A stretch of 64,000 bases of DNA, taken from Nereocystis luetkeana. Its lineage: Eukaryota > Sar > Phaeophyceae > Laminariales > Laminariaceae. The notes under the pieces were generated by a model that worked only from the letters and a program-made list of their open reading frames with translations, was not told the DNA's origin and ran no database searches. Positions within the stretch are counted from its first letter, which is position 1. Each line of letters opens with the position of its first letter. The position numbers and the translations under genes were made by a program. Positions 20,830 to 31,609 of the stretch are shown one piece after another. The DNA lies in the NCBI GenBank assembly GCA_031213475.1, contig JARUPZ010000006.1, forward strand, positions 3,253,501 to 3,317,500, read 5' to 3'.

Positions 20830-22380
20830 GTGGAAGTGGGTAAAAGCGCCGCCAAGCGGGAAGGCTGTGTCGGTCCATCTCCTCGGTTCGGGCTCGGATT
20901 AAATCTTCGTACATTTATGAGTCTGTTCTCGTGTCTATCATGATCTGCCGGTAGAGCCTCATACACACTTGATCTGCCTTTGGTCTGCGCCTGGGGTCTG
21001 ATGTTCGCGGGCGTTTCGTTGCAGCGTGCGCCTGCGTCTATAACATTTCAATACTTTCAGCAAACATCCGTTGTGCGTGTACTTGCAAGTCTGCCAGCGG
21101 GTACTTTGAGTTCAAGCGTTAGGGAGCGGACTGGTTCATTTTTTTTCATTGAGGGGTTCTTCACCTAAGAAGAGTGTCAGGTTTTGCATCGCCTTCATCA
21201 CGCTAGTGCCTTGGCGAGTGCCAAGGTCTGATTTACTTTTTTCATCCTCTTTGGCTGCTGTGGACAACGAAAGATCCTGTTTTTTTCAATCTATTTTGGG
21301 TGTTCGCCAGGGTGCTGATTCCGTTGATATTAGCGACTTTCGCGTTTGCGAGGGAATGCTTGCTACTACTTACCCCCGTCGCTTCAACTGTTTTGCGTTT
21401 CACGCCGGCCCCGGGCCCTCTGCTACGCTGAAGACGTTTTTCTAGAGGAATTTCTGTCGTAGTTGGTTTGGGCGTCCGTCCGACAAAGGTTTCGTTCGTT
21501 GTTGAATCGTTTGCAGGACATGTATTACATACGAAGTAATTACGACCTGCTTTTTCGGTCATTAGAACTGCTCTCTTGCGTCACCCTCATCTCCATGTAC
21601 CACTACTATTTTCCTTTTACTAATACATATATGGTTGTTAACAGGTACATTTAAATTTTGAGCTATTGCCCCAACTGCAGTACATACAACTGCAATTAAT
21701 TGGTGGAATAGTTCAAACCAACCCACCGAATATTTATTTTGGCAAGAGTCTTCTTACACGCTACGCTCATGCTACTCCGAGGGGAAAACTTGTATAATGT
21801 ATGAGTGTATGTGCTGCACTTTGTTTTCGGCCGGTCATAGGTATTATGGCTCCAACCGCGACCTCACGCAACGTTTTTGTACTTACATTTACGGCGCATA
21901 CATTGAATCGATCGCTTAGAGTCTAGCTGTTCAGGATGAATATCCACTTGCCGTTACCCCATTTATGTATTGTTGTAAAAATGAGCCCGCACTTATTCCG
22001 CAAACAGGCTTCCTCGGTGGCTTGGCAGGAGGTCTGCGTGCCTAACAATATCCATTTCGGTTATTAAGGCTCACCGAGTGCATGTTCGTAGGGTCTTCTT
22101 GCAAAACAAAATGATAAGCGGAAAGCGCGAGAGCGTGAATTAGCTATATTTGATGTAAATCAACGAGCAGTGGGATTGCTGAAGCCTATGGGCGGAAATA
22201 AACAAAGGCGCATACCGGGGGGCAGAAGGGACGACACCTGTGACCACGGCTTGTCTCGAAGATGTCCAAGGGTAAAACCCCCGACGGGTTGGGCTGGGAG
22301 GTAAAAGTTCTGTTTACAAAAAAGTGAAAACAAAAAGTATTCAGGTACCCGTACTATCGACCACCCGGCATCCGCCCAGT
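20830..22380. other. No recognisable gene
   Basis: Open frames reach about 106 codons on overlapping strands, with no domain. The stretch ends at the 5' boundary of the readable LINE sequence. Confidence 0.3.
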
Positions 22381-22385
22381 GCAAT

Positions 22386-24154
22386 CACAACATCCTTGTC
22401 AATGTTTGGTTAACAGGAGAAGTCCCTCAGAAATGGAAAGATGCGATCATCAAAGTCCTTCACAAAACGAAGGATCGAACTGACTGCAACAACTACAGAG
22501 GGATTTCGCTTGTTGCCCACGCAAGCAAAGTGTTGTTGAAAATCGTCGCGTCCCGCCTCAGCAACTACTGCGAGACCGAGGAACTACTCTCTGAGGATTC
22601 CGGCTTCCGCCCCGCACGATCAACGACTGATATGTTGTTCGTCGTGCGCCGGCTGCGAGAGCTCGGACGCCAGAGGAGAATCCCCTATACGTGTGCTCCA
22701 TCGATCTGCAGAAAGCGTACGACTCTGTCGACCGAGAGCTGTTATGAAGGTACTCACACGCTTTGGCGCCCCAAGATGCTGAGAATTATCCGCAATTTCC
22801 ACGATGGCATGCGGGCCCGCGTGCGTACTGATGACGGCGAGCACACGAATTGGTTTGATGTCACGCAGGGGCTGCGGCAAGGCTGTGCACTATCACCGTT
22901 ACTGTTTAACGTGTTCTTGGTTTGTGCGTTACACGTCGTACTATTAATAGTACGCTTCAGCCAAGACGAAGCCATTTTAAGGGATTTGGTCCAACTCAGT
23001 GAAGCTTGAGTAGTTCGAACAGGGAAGGAGGAGCCATTGGCGTGCGTGCGAAGGTCTGTATGGGGCGTGTTGTACGCAGATGATGCAGGAATTGTCCCGA
23101 AGTCGGCTGAAGGGCTCGCGAAAATGATGACAGTCATCGTGACTGTCGTCGAAGCAGCAAGCCTCACGGTGTCGGAAAAGAAGACAGAGGCAATGGTCCT
23201 ACAAACACCAGACCAGACAACCCTCGCACCACCGCTCGTCAACGAAGCGGCAGGCCAGAGGTAAAAAGCAGACGACCCAATTCTTACACCTAGGCGGCGT
23301 TATCCACGAAAACGCTGAGCTCTCGCTCGAAATTGACCAACGGATCCGCCTTATGCGCGCATGCCTCAAACGGTTTGACCCGGAGTTGTATGATAGGACG
23401 ACCGCCCCCCTTAGCCTTAAAGTCCGAATGCTGAAGGCCGAGGTGATTGAGACCCTGCTGTACGGGTGTGTGACGTGGACCCTCAGAGCGGAACACTTTG
23501 CCAAGCTTCGAACGGCTCACCACCAAGTCCTGTTGCGAGTCATTGGCTTCCAGCGCCGACTTCTTAGTGACCATGCCACCCTCTCGTACGCAAAGGCCCT
23601 CAAGATGACACGTTGCGAGGGCATCGAAACGACCATTCGTAAACGGCGGCTCTTCTTTGCGGGGGGCGTGGAACGGATGAAACAAGGAGCCATTAACCAG
23701 TCGGGTAATGTTCGGGACGATAGCTGGTGGGGAGAACCCGAGACCAGGCGGACAGTGAAAGACTTGGCATAGATGCATTGTCGAAGACCTTAGAGGGTTC
23801 CGAGCCACCGAAGGGTCAACGGAACTTGCCCCCTTGGTGTTTGGAGTTGAGACCGCGTTGTGGTCCACTGCAGCCAAAAAGGCGGGGAAGTGGGACCGGG
23901 GGATCCTTGAAGCAGCCGAACGGTTCATGGTGAGGTGGCACGAGGCTGAGGCTGAGATGAGTAGGCAGCGCCGCGCATCCGCCGTGGATGGTGTCCAAGG
24001 GAACGGGGGTGGAGGGGGCAACAGGAGAAGTGGCAGAAAGCCCGACCAAGGGAATGCGGAGAGGGGGGGGAACAGGAGGGGTAGAAGGGAAACGGCTGTA
24101 GACGAAAGTAGGAAGGAGATGGCAGACAGGGTAGCAAGGCACCAAGTCGACTAG
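22386..24154 (+). pseudogene. LINE reverse transcriptase with frameshifts
   Basis: The product would copy element RNA into DNA at a nicked target. In order: an N-terminal RT region with NNYRGISL; the catalytic block AYDSVDREL near 22,720; TQGLRQGCALSPLLFNV near 22,865; YADDAGIVP near 23,072 (the YADD active site, two Asp intact); then a thumb-like region with LLYGCVTW near 23,455 and a basic, Gly/Arg-rich C-terminus ending at 24,152-24,154. Single-base frameshifts near 22,685 and 22,745, a stop near 23,008 and later frame changes break it. The palindrome GTACTATTAATAGTAC (22,938-22,953) lies inside the RT domain. Confidence 0.85.
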
Positions 24155-25013
24155 GAAGTAGGACACGACCATACTACTAGTACTACCAACTGCTGAAGCT
24201 GGTTCGAACGTGGTCTTCTCTTGTCTTCTCTTTTTTTTGTTTTTTTTTCTTGCGCTGACTCTCCGTGATTTTCATTTTATTGTTTTCTTTTCATTTTCTT
24301 TTTGATAAGCCGTACTGAAGGAGCCGTGTGGCGTGGTTGGATGACGAACCTGCTCTGCTCGTTTCGTATTGTCTGACGCCAAGGGGCTGGGCATAGTTGA
24401 CGGACGCAGGGCGGAAACGGCAGTCTGGGTAGCAAGGTACCAGGCGGATTAGCAGGGAGAATCTGGCTATACTACTCGTACCACAAACTGCTGCCGCTAC
24501 CTGGAAGGTGTTTCGGGCTTTGGTCTGCCTGTTATTTCCCCTTTGTTATTTTTTCTTAGTTATATTTTCCTTGATTCTTTGTCTTACGCTTTTTGAAAGC
24601 AGTGGTGTGTTTTTTTTTTTGATTTTTTTGCTTTTCCAGCTCGTTATTTTTCAAGTGTTGGCCACCTCGCCTGCGTGGGGGGGGAACGACAGATTGTTTC
24701 TCCTAGTTTATTCTTTCGTTTCAATCTTCTTCTCTTCCGATTTGTCCACTTTGTTTTTTTTTCTCTTTGGTTGTTTCTTTTCGTTCAATATTTCACAGAT
24801 TGTGTAGGTCGTGCCTGTCGTATCTAGTATGATGACATGGCTTTGCATTGCCCACTGCAGTGCTTACTGCACACGTGGCAACGTAGTATCTCTGTGGAGT
24901 AGCTTTATGACCACATAACTTGTATCTCTTCTAAGATAGGAGAATCGGCACGGACACTGGTTGTGCTGGATGTCGACGTGTAGAAAGAACGGTTTAATGT
25001 GAAGAACACACAC
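22386..25013 (+). mobile_element. Non-LTR retrotransposon (LINE), 5'-truncated and decayed
   Basis: This is the longest copy of the family in the window: a reverse-transcriptase pseudogene (22,386-24,154), then a ~860-bp 3' UTR with T-rich tracts, ending GAAGAACACACAC at 25,013. The same 3' UTR occurs in both orientations at 10.8-12.8 kb and in fragments at 13.6, 26.0, 45.2 and 45.5 kb, which fixes the 3' end. No apurinic endonuclease domain is present upstream, so the copy is 5'-truncated. There is no poly-A; the end is AC-rich. Confidence 0.85.
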
Positions 25014-25164
25014 TATCCATATATATATATATATAGTCTGTCCTCAAAAATACGTGTGTGTTCTTCACGTTGTTAATCGTGGGTGGATGAAGCTACCACT
25101 TCTAAACAGATGTGCAGGGTGTCATACTAAGAGTATTGTTTCGGTGCTTGCGCCACTGGGAATG

Positions 25165-25330
25165 TTATGAATGAGATTCATCCACCTGCAGAAAAACTAT
25201 GACCTTGTTGACCGAGAGCTGCAGTTCTAGGTGGTGCTCACGCGCTTCGGCGAGCGAAGATGCCAACAGTTATCTGCCAGTTCCGCGGAGGCATCCGAGC
25301 TCGTGTGCGTATAAAAGGGAAGGGACACCC
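25165..25330 (+). pseudogene. Second LINE RT relic (fragment)
   Basis: A short stretch translates to LQKNYDLVDREL followed by LTRFGE, matching the AYDSVDREL block and following residues of the RT at 22.7 kb but clearly diverged. It has a stop and a frameshift. It is likely a remnant of a different LINE copy or subfamily. Confidence 0.65.
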
Positions 25331-25374
25331 AGGGCAACAGACGCAACAATGGTCTATCGCCAGCGAAAGAAGAT

Positions 25375-25515
25375 GAGGGTCAAATATATCGATATATTGC
25401 CAGGGACAATAGACGATGGAGACATTTACCGAATGATTTTGCCACCGTCAAAAGGTGAAGGGAAAATCTATCGATATATATATTGCCGAAGAGAAAATCT
25501 ATAGATATACTTCCT
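25375..25515. repeat. TATCGATATAT-type short tandem repeats
   Basis: Several diverged units of the form AAATCTATCGATATAT / GCCGAAGAGAAAATCTATAG. A related ACGGTAAATATATTTT unit appears at 26.65-26.90 kb. Confidence 0.5.
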
Positions 25516-26010
25516 CTGTCCGATAAGTCTGGGGAGTAATGGGCGAGTAGTTGTTTGCGCATTTAGACTTTTCAGATAGGGTTAGGGTTAGGTTCGTTGG
25601 AAAGAGGTGAAGTCCAAACGGCGCTGGTGCAAGAACAAAAACGAAAAAAACAGTTGTCTATACTAAACTGAGGTAAACAAATGCCCTTTTTGGTCCATTT
25701 TGGAGGATTTTAATGAGATATTTTTTGTTTCGACTCTTTGTTCCCCCTGGGGACCCCCAAGTGTCTTGGTTTTAGTGTGGGACCTTGTGGTCTTGGTTAT
25801 GTTGCGGGACCACAAGTGTCTTTTCTTAATGTGGATTCACTATAATACTGGTTATAGTATGAGGGACTCGACATGGATCGTTGAGTAGTGGGGGGTTAGG
25901 ATAGGGTTTGGGATAATTCTTGGGGATTATTAGTTCTGTTTTTTAAAGTGCCCCCACCCCCACCCCCTCTCGAAAGGGGTCAAATACGGCCACATGTTTG
26001 GCCTGACTAC
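25516..26010. other. No recognisable gene
   Basis: Contains two and a half TTAGGG-like units near 25,574-25,594 and otherwise nothing that I can annotate. Confidence 0.3.
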
Positions 26011-26017
26011 CCTTTTG

Positions 26018-26180
26018 GTGTGTGTGTGTTCTTCACATTGAACCGTTATTTCTACCCGTCTACATCCAGCACAGCGAACCATGTCATCATACTAGATACG
26101 ACAGGCACGACATACACAATCTATGAAATAGTGAAACGAAAAGAAGCAATCGAAAAGAAAACAAAAACAAAGTAGACAAA
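26018..26180 (-). repeat. LINE 3'-tail fragment, minus strand, internally deleted
   Basis: The sequence begins at the family end (GTGTGTTCTTCACATT), passes CATCCAGCACA, then jumps to CATGTCATCATACTAG and ACGACAGGCACGACATAC. The ~120 bp lying between these blocks in the intact copies is missing. Confidence 0.65.
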
Positions 26181-26308
26181 TCGAAAGAGAAAATATATAA
26201 GGTAGCCGCTACCCATGCAGGGTAGCGCGCAAAAAGAAACAAAAATTGTAGTTCACCCCGAAAAACGCTCAAGATTTCAAAAGAGTTATCGCCGAAGACA
26301 TCCGACAC

Positions 26309-26411
26309 AGTTAAACCTTTTAGGACCGCACTTCCGTTTTGGGGACAAACCACTCAAATTTCAAGTAGTTTGTCCCCAAATTGGGACTGCGGTTTTAATG
26401 GGGTTAACGGT
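26309..26411. mobile_element. Small foldback element (~103 bp, arms ~44 bp)
   Basis: The left arm (26,309-26,352, including GGACCGCA and TTTTGGGGACAAACCA) and right arm (26,367-26,411, including TAGTTTGTCCCCAAA and TGCGGTTTTAA) are imperfect reverse complements around a ~14-bp loop. Length and symmetry fit a MITE-sized hairpin element. No obvious target duplication. Confidence 0.55.
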
Positions 26412-26649
26412 TTCTCCCAACATAACTCCCCAGACTTGGGGAACAGAGGAAGTATATTGCAAGCGGCAATGGGCGCGGGGTAAATCTGCCGATACAGATT
26501 GCCAACGGCAATATGCGAGGAGAGAATCTCAAGGCTTACAACACTGACTGAGAATTATGACGGGACGTGACATGTTTCACTTTTTTATCGGGAAAACAAA
26601 ATGAAAACAGAACGGGGCGGTACAATGAGGACATAAAAAGTTGGCGGGA

Positions 26650-26900
26650 CAGCTCGTCGGATACATAGGACCGTCGACGGTAATTTCCCCCCCCCCCGTC
26701 GGGACGGGCAGGTAACTATGTATTCCCTCGGCGAGAAGGGACAGGAAATGGGTTTTTTCCTCGGCGGGATGCGACGGTAAATATATTTTCTCACCGCGGG
26801 TCCGGAGGGTGATTTCATTTTTCTTTAGCGAGGTGGGGCAGTAAATATTTTTCCCCGGAAGAACGGGACGGTAAATATATATTTTTTCCTTCCCCCCACG
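26650..26900. repeat. Degenerate tandem repeat, GGGACGGTAAATATATTTT units
   Basis: Five to six imperfect units combine a G-rich half (CGGCGGGACGG, GGTGGGGCAG) with TAAATAT-TTTT and a C/T-rich half. A poly-C stretch at about 26,689-26,697 interrupts them. The minus-strand open frames here are repeat translations. Confidence 0.55.
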
Positions 26901-26904
26901 CGGT

Positions 26905-27620
26905 CGGCGCGGTTGTACGTGAAGAAATTCCAGCACTGCTGGTTGCGCGAACAAAAACGTCCCCACACAGACGTGTTTCTTCTCGACCGGCCGCCCAAAC
27001 TCCGAGAAGTGCTTCCACTACACGGGCGACGTCTGATTCTTCCCACCCTTGCCCCAAGCACTGTTACAGTTGTATGTTGCGGTGCCAGCTGGTGGCTGTT
27101 CTGATCGTTGTGATTGCGCTGTTTTACTAGTGGTCGAGGAGGTGGAGGTTGTGGTGGAGGTGGTAGAGGTGGCGGTAGTGATTCTGGTCCGTTCCGCTGC
27201 TGGTCGATCGACCCCACCCGCGAGATAAGAATCCATGCGTCCGTGCCGGTCACACCAAAGATGTTTCGATAGAGCACTTTCACCCCTCTACAGACAGCAA
27301 CTTTGCCTGAATTGCTTTGTTAGACACCAAGCTACTCCCTGGTAGGTTACAACATGAAACACTCAGCCCTACATCCTTGACACAGCGCACGTTTTGCGTC
27401 TCGGTTGATGGCATGCCTCCTGACATCTGTTTGGGCCACACCAGCACTGGTGTGGCTTTTCTTTGAGGGGTATCTGTGCTGTTTGGGTGACGTGCCGAGC
27501 TTGCGGCTTGTGGCAGGAGTTGCGCGTGTAAGTGTGATGTATGAACAATATATAACGAAAATAAAACACCTGGTATACGTTACACGTAGCACTCCTAAGT
27601 ACTAACTACTGCTAGCAGCT
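26905..27620. other. No supported gene; GGTGGA-rich tract
   Basis: A GAGGTGG/GGTAGAGGTGG simple-sequence tract lies at about 27,130-27,180 and produces Pro/Thr-rich frames. The rest shows only short unassigned frames. Confidence 0.35.
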
Positions 27621-27628
27621 GTACTTGG

Positions 27629-27730
27629 TATTACGGGGGACCATAGTGAGTAGGACCTATGGTTTACATAAAAAATCTATATATGCAACCATTTTTACCA
27701 ACAATATATGGTCCTAGTCCCCCTTAATAG
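27629..27730 (+). mobile_element. MITE 'CGGGGGACCA', copy 1
   Basis: This ~102-bp element has inverted termini TATTACGGGGGACCATAG and (read in reverse) CTATTAAGGGGGACTAG. Internal landmarks are TAGGACCTATGGT and CCATTTTTAC. It is the same element as 31,496-31,605 in the opposite orientation. The two copies bracket the Gypsy-A remnant. Confidence 0.7.
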
Positions 27731-27734
27731 TATT

Positions 27735-28585
27735 TTCTATATATATTTTAGTTCAGCACAATATATGTACTTTTAATTTGAATATCTGGTATTTTTTAGA
27801 ACAACACTACACATTGATTGTCGGATGGCAAGCACACGGAAAATATTACCTTAAAGCAAATCAACAAGCGGGTGCTGTCATCATCAACACCTGCACAGCT
27901 CTTGTTGCAAAACAACAAAAGTATTTATGGTGCGGACAGGAACAATTTAACATTCATCTACAAGGTTCGCCTCCGGGAAGCGCCTGGGGGAGTCGCAAGA
28001 GCGAAATAATACTCGTATGAAATGCCTGCACACCTAGTTACAGTAGTAGTACTAACGACATCGCGTCCCTCAATATAAATTAGTCTGAAAAACGCACACA
28101 TATTTTGTGACGACATTATTCTGCTGTACTGCTGATGTTCGTGGAAATAGTGTGGAATCATAACTCTGTTTCAAAAGGTATGGAGAGAGAAAAGGGGTTG
28201 GACAGGTACTGCTACAATATTGGCCCGCCGAAAATAAAGCGCCCGATAAGAACATATAGTGCTCACTTTATGGAGAACGTTGAAAAAAATTGGTTCTGAA
28301 AAACGGCTCACAAATATCTTACCTGGTACCTGGTACCCTGGTATGTAATAGCCTATGCTCAAGCTGGTTTCAAGATGGCGCCCGAAAAAAAGTCTCAGGC
28401 TTGCCCATTCGGCTGACTGTGTTATTATTTCCCTTGCCATCCGACAATGTGCAGGATGATCTTCAACATTGATCACTCATCACTTTTTATCTCACTGCAA
28501 TACTATTATTACTATTAATACAATTACTTTGTGTTCGCCGCTGTAGGAAAAACCCGGTCCCTGTAGTGTACAGCAGCAACAACAG
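27735..28585. other. No supported gene; TACCTGGTA pair
   Basis: Two overlapping TACCTGGTA units lie at 28,320-28,335. Short frames of 60-101 codons on both strands have no domain. This is the DNA flanking the gypsy 3' LTR. Confidence 0.35.
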
Positions 28586-28589
28586 GGTG

Positions 28590-29131
28590 TGTTCCAGCTA
28601 ACCTCCTCTTGAGTGCCGCTATCGGCTCGGTCTCACCTCGATAGCCAGCTGTTGTCGTTCTTTGAGAGAGTCCTTGTGAGGATTTCCTCCGTACCTCGCT
28701 CCTGAACCCTCTCTGGCCACGGGGTGGCCAGGCGCCACGAGAGTTGAGTGTTGTTAATCCTCAGCAAGTGCGACGTGTGATTAACACACAGACACGTGAT
28801 AGGCAGTACTCATGCACGGTGTGTGAACAGGATATGGTTTGACTTGTTTCTTTCGTTCTTTGGTGGGATTGACTAACCCCAGGTAGGGCCACAGAGCACC
28901 CGTATCGACCATTACAGCCGATACGGGGTTTCCATGACCCAGACAATGGCCTCCACCGCCGGGGACACTCCGTTGTATACCTACGTCGATAAGACAGCGA
29001 GCCATCCTAAGGCTTTATCGCTGCCTTACACGATGCACCCTCCGTGCGCCACTGATCAGATCAGTCGACGTACATCACAGAATACCCTTTCGCCCACCTG
29101 GGCGACTCCTGGAGCCTGTAGCGCTGCAGCA
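28590..29131 (-). repeat. Gypsy-A 3' LTR
   Basis: Read on the minus strand the LTR starts TGCTGCAGCGCTAC at 29,131 and ends CTGGAACA at 28,590, with TG...CA ends and near-complementary 8-bp termini. It matches 62,655-63,194 along its whole length (540 versus 542 bp), for example TCCAGGAGTCGCCCAGGTGG and ATCGAGGTGAGACCGAGCCG. A polypurine tract sits directly upstream. The 5' LTR of this copy is not in the window. Confidence 0.85.
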
Positions 29132-29140
29132 ACCCCCCTG
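29132..29140 (-). promoter_or_regulatory. Polypurine tract for plus-strand priming (Gypsy-A)
   Basis: The minus strand reads CAGGGGGGT immediately before the LTR start TGCTGCAG. A purine tract abutting the 3' LTR is where LTR retrotransposons prime second-strand synthesis. Confidence 0.65.
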
Positions 29141-29159
29141 CCCGACGCATAACTATCGT

Positions 29160-29527
29160 CGGCACACAGCGGGTATCCCGGCCACTACCCGGTAACAGCG
29201 TGGGCACCTCATCCACCACTTCCCCGACGAACCGGCCGCCGCGTCCATCCTTGTCCGCTCGATGCCTCACTAGCTTCTCCTCGGCCGGATGTTCGCTGCC
29301 GAAGTGGAGGGTCCACCCTTGGAAGGGTTGCTTTGTCGTTCGAGAACCGCGGTGTCCGTTACACGACGAATAAGCTCTTTCCAGTCCCCGTCTGGGTGCC
29401 GCACCCGCCAGTATGGTACCTGGAAGTCATAGACCTGACCCACGGCCACTCTGCTTACTCCTTCAGTCCCTTCAAAAGGCCACCCCACCTGCGTACCGAC
29501 CGGAAAGCCACGTAGCGCCCGTGTACG
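29160..29527 (-). pseudogene. Gypsy-A pol C-terminal tail, frame-shifted
   Basis: In another minus-strand frame (29,270-29,488) a segment with VPYWRVRHPDGDWKELIRR follows the main pol frame. It resembles the small WEEL-type tail often found after the integrase chromodomain in such elements. It is out of frame with the main pol reading and ends just before the polypurine tract. Confidence 0.5.
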
Positions 29528-31009
29528 TTACTCGGTGTCTCGCTTCCCCTTCGGTGGTGCCGGCTCCGGCCGCGGCCGACAGCCGGGGTCCTTGCACGTC
29601 TCCCATAGGGCGTGGAAAACGTCCAGTTGCAAGGGTGTGAAGCTGTCCCGGATCTCCTCTTCCTCGACCCACTCCGGCTCAGCACCGCTTTGGTACCGGC
29701 ACTTGTAGTGCCATTCCCACGCACCCCCTGGATCCCCCACTGCCTTCCGATCCGTCAGGGTGTACAGCGGACCTGCCACCGTCGAGGTGCTGCCCAGTCT
29801 CCAATCCGCCCCCCAGGCCAGGTGCGCGAGTTCGTCCTCGAAGTCGTGGCTCATGTGCTCCGGCCGCTCATGGAAGACCTTGATGTTAGCTGCCGATGCC
29901 ACCCTTCCCCTGATCCGGCGGCCGCTCATTGTCGCTTGATAACTCAACCCCGACTGCTCGATGGCGGTGTTTCGCCACGGCCCGGTCCAGTGCTCGTGCG
30001 CCAGATTGGCGTGAATGCTTTCTCTTCCGAGCTTGCTAGCCGCCTCTTTGATCAAGACCCTGTCTCCCACCCGCGTCTGCTGACCCGAGGAACCCCTCCT
30101 AATTGCCGCATTGTGCCGCGCCCTTTTCTTTTCTTCATACCGCCTCTCGAGTATCCCCCTCAGCTCCCGGAACGTCTGCTGCCTCTCTGCCACGAAATTG
30201 TCGAGCCCCGAGCGGGAGGAATCGTCGTCGAGTACCGGGGTGAGAGCGTCGAGATTCATCCGCGCGTCGCGGCCGAACAGGATTCAAAACGGCGTTCCTC
30301 CCGAGGGTAAGCGCGGGTCGGGCGTCGTGCGTTGTATCTAACATGCTGCCTTGACGTAAACGTCCCATCTCCCTGGCCAGCTCTTGCACAGCTCGGCTAT
30401 CACCTCGTGGATCGCACCCCCAATCCTCCCCACGGTCCCTTGACTGCAAGGGTGGTCCGCGGGTCCGTAATCGAGCGGAACCTTTAGCCACCGGCACAGG
30501 CGAGCGACTACCTTACCCGTGAACCCCCCCCCTGCATCGCTCCTGGCCGACATCGGCACCCCGAACGTAAGCATGAGCTCCAAGAGCTTCCTCGCTACGC
30601 CTACAGAATCCTTGGACCCTAAAGAGTATGCGAAGAGGAACCTGCTGGCTCTATCCACCACTACCAGCAGGTATCTGTTTCCGGCACTGGAGATCTTTTT
30701 CATGTCCTGCAGGTCCATCTCGAGCACTTCCCACGGCCAGAGCAGCCGCGCTGGCATCATCCCCACTCGTTGGCTCCAGGCCCGTTTCCTCCGTCTACAA
30801 CCACAGGATTGTACATATTCCCTGACATCCCGAGCAATTGACTGCCACCAGTACTTGGCTCTGGTCAACAGAAGGGTCCGTGCCACTCCCGGGTGGCCGT
30901 AGGTGCTGTGCACCAATGCCAGCACCCCTGGTACCAGCGCCCTCGGAATGGCCAACTTCGGCTCCCCACCGGGGTGTGCATTCCAGAGCAGGTCGTTGTC
31001 GTCGAGTAT
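29528..31009 (-). pseudogene. Gypsy-A integrase and chromodomain-like region
   Basis: The integrase would insert element cDNA into the host genome. On the minus strand one frame runs through: a zinc-binding region (HSTYGHPG; CGC about 30 residues on), the core with EMDLQDM (first Asp) and RSDAGGGFTG (second Asp), then QGTVGRIGG, GRDARMNLDAL and a chromodomain-like YQSGAEPEWVEEEEI. The catalytic Glu, 35 residues after the second Asp, is Gly (codon GGG). In-frame stops lie at 30,338-30,340 and 30,284-30,286. A stop near 31,012 ends the frame upstream. Protease, RT and RNase H are absent, so the copy is a 3' fragment. Confidence 0.85.
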
Positions 31010-31021
31010 CTAATTGGCCGT

Positions 31022-31492
31022 TCATTCCGGTGTCTGCCTGTCACCGTCTTCTCGCAACCTACCCCCGACCGGGCCTAGCCGGGCGTCCTCCCGTTGGTGC
31101 TGGGCTAACCTGGGCGGGTTGCGGAGCGTCTCCGCTTCGCGGCTTATCATGGGGGCGAGCGCCCCTGGGTGCTCTGCACTCGTCGCCTGTTTCCCCGGCC
31201 GTGGCGTCGGCCCAACCATCGGCGAGGGCGTTGTTCCCCGAGGTGGGCTAGGCGAGGGCGTTTTTCCCCGGGGTGGGCTAGGCGAGGGCATTGCCCCCCG
31301 AGGTAGGCTAAGCGGGGACGGCGGCGGCTGTCGCAAGCCCGGCGCATCGGACGCGGCCGGCCCCGCCGCAGTCGCTGGCGCCCGCTGTTCCGTATTTTTG
31401 CGACCAGAACCTTTTGGGTGATCAGGACAACATGGGAGTCCAGCCGTAGATAAATATGTTCCTGCTTCGAACATCGAAAGTCGGCCTATCAA
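31022..31492 (-). other. Pro/Ser-rich open frame upstream of Gypsy-A integrase
   Basis: A minus-strand frame of 156 codons contains SPSPPRG-type repeats (three to four units of ~33 bp with PSPPRG). It could be a linker of the gypsy polyprotein or part of a fused upstream sequence. It ends at the MITE at 31,496, which may mark the truncation point. Confidence 0.35.
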
Positions 31493-31495
31493 TTT

Positions 31496-31605
31496 CTATT
31501 GCGGGGGACCATAGAAATTGTACCAAGTATTGTCAGTAAAAATGGGTTAATATGTAGGTTTTTGTGTGTACCATAGGTCCTATTTGCTGTGGTCCCTCGT
31601 AATAG
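31496..31605 (-). mobile_element. MITE 'CGGGGGACCA', copy 2 (inverted)
   Basis: Termini are CTATTGCGGGGGACCATAG at the left and, in reverse complement, CTATTACGAGGGACCACAG at the right. Read on the minus strand it follows copy 1 through TAGGACCTATGGT, CATATTAACCCATTTTTAC and the right terminus. Confidence 0.7.
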
Positions 31606-31609
31606 ACCA

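Noticed and set aside
23290..24021. 243-codon minus-strand frame opposite the LINE ORF
   Set aside because: It is the antisense of the LINE C-terminal coding region, which is clearly recognisable on the plus strand.
25574..25594. TTAGGG-like units, possible interstitial telomere
   Set aside because: Only about two and a half units; too short to distinguish from chance, with no subtelomeric context.
29612..30310. 232-codon plus-strand frame opposite Gypsy-A pol
   Set aside because: Antisense of the integrase/chromodomain region; GC-rich coding sequence commonly leaves the opposite strand open.
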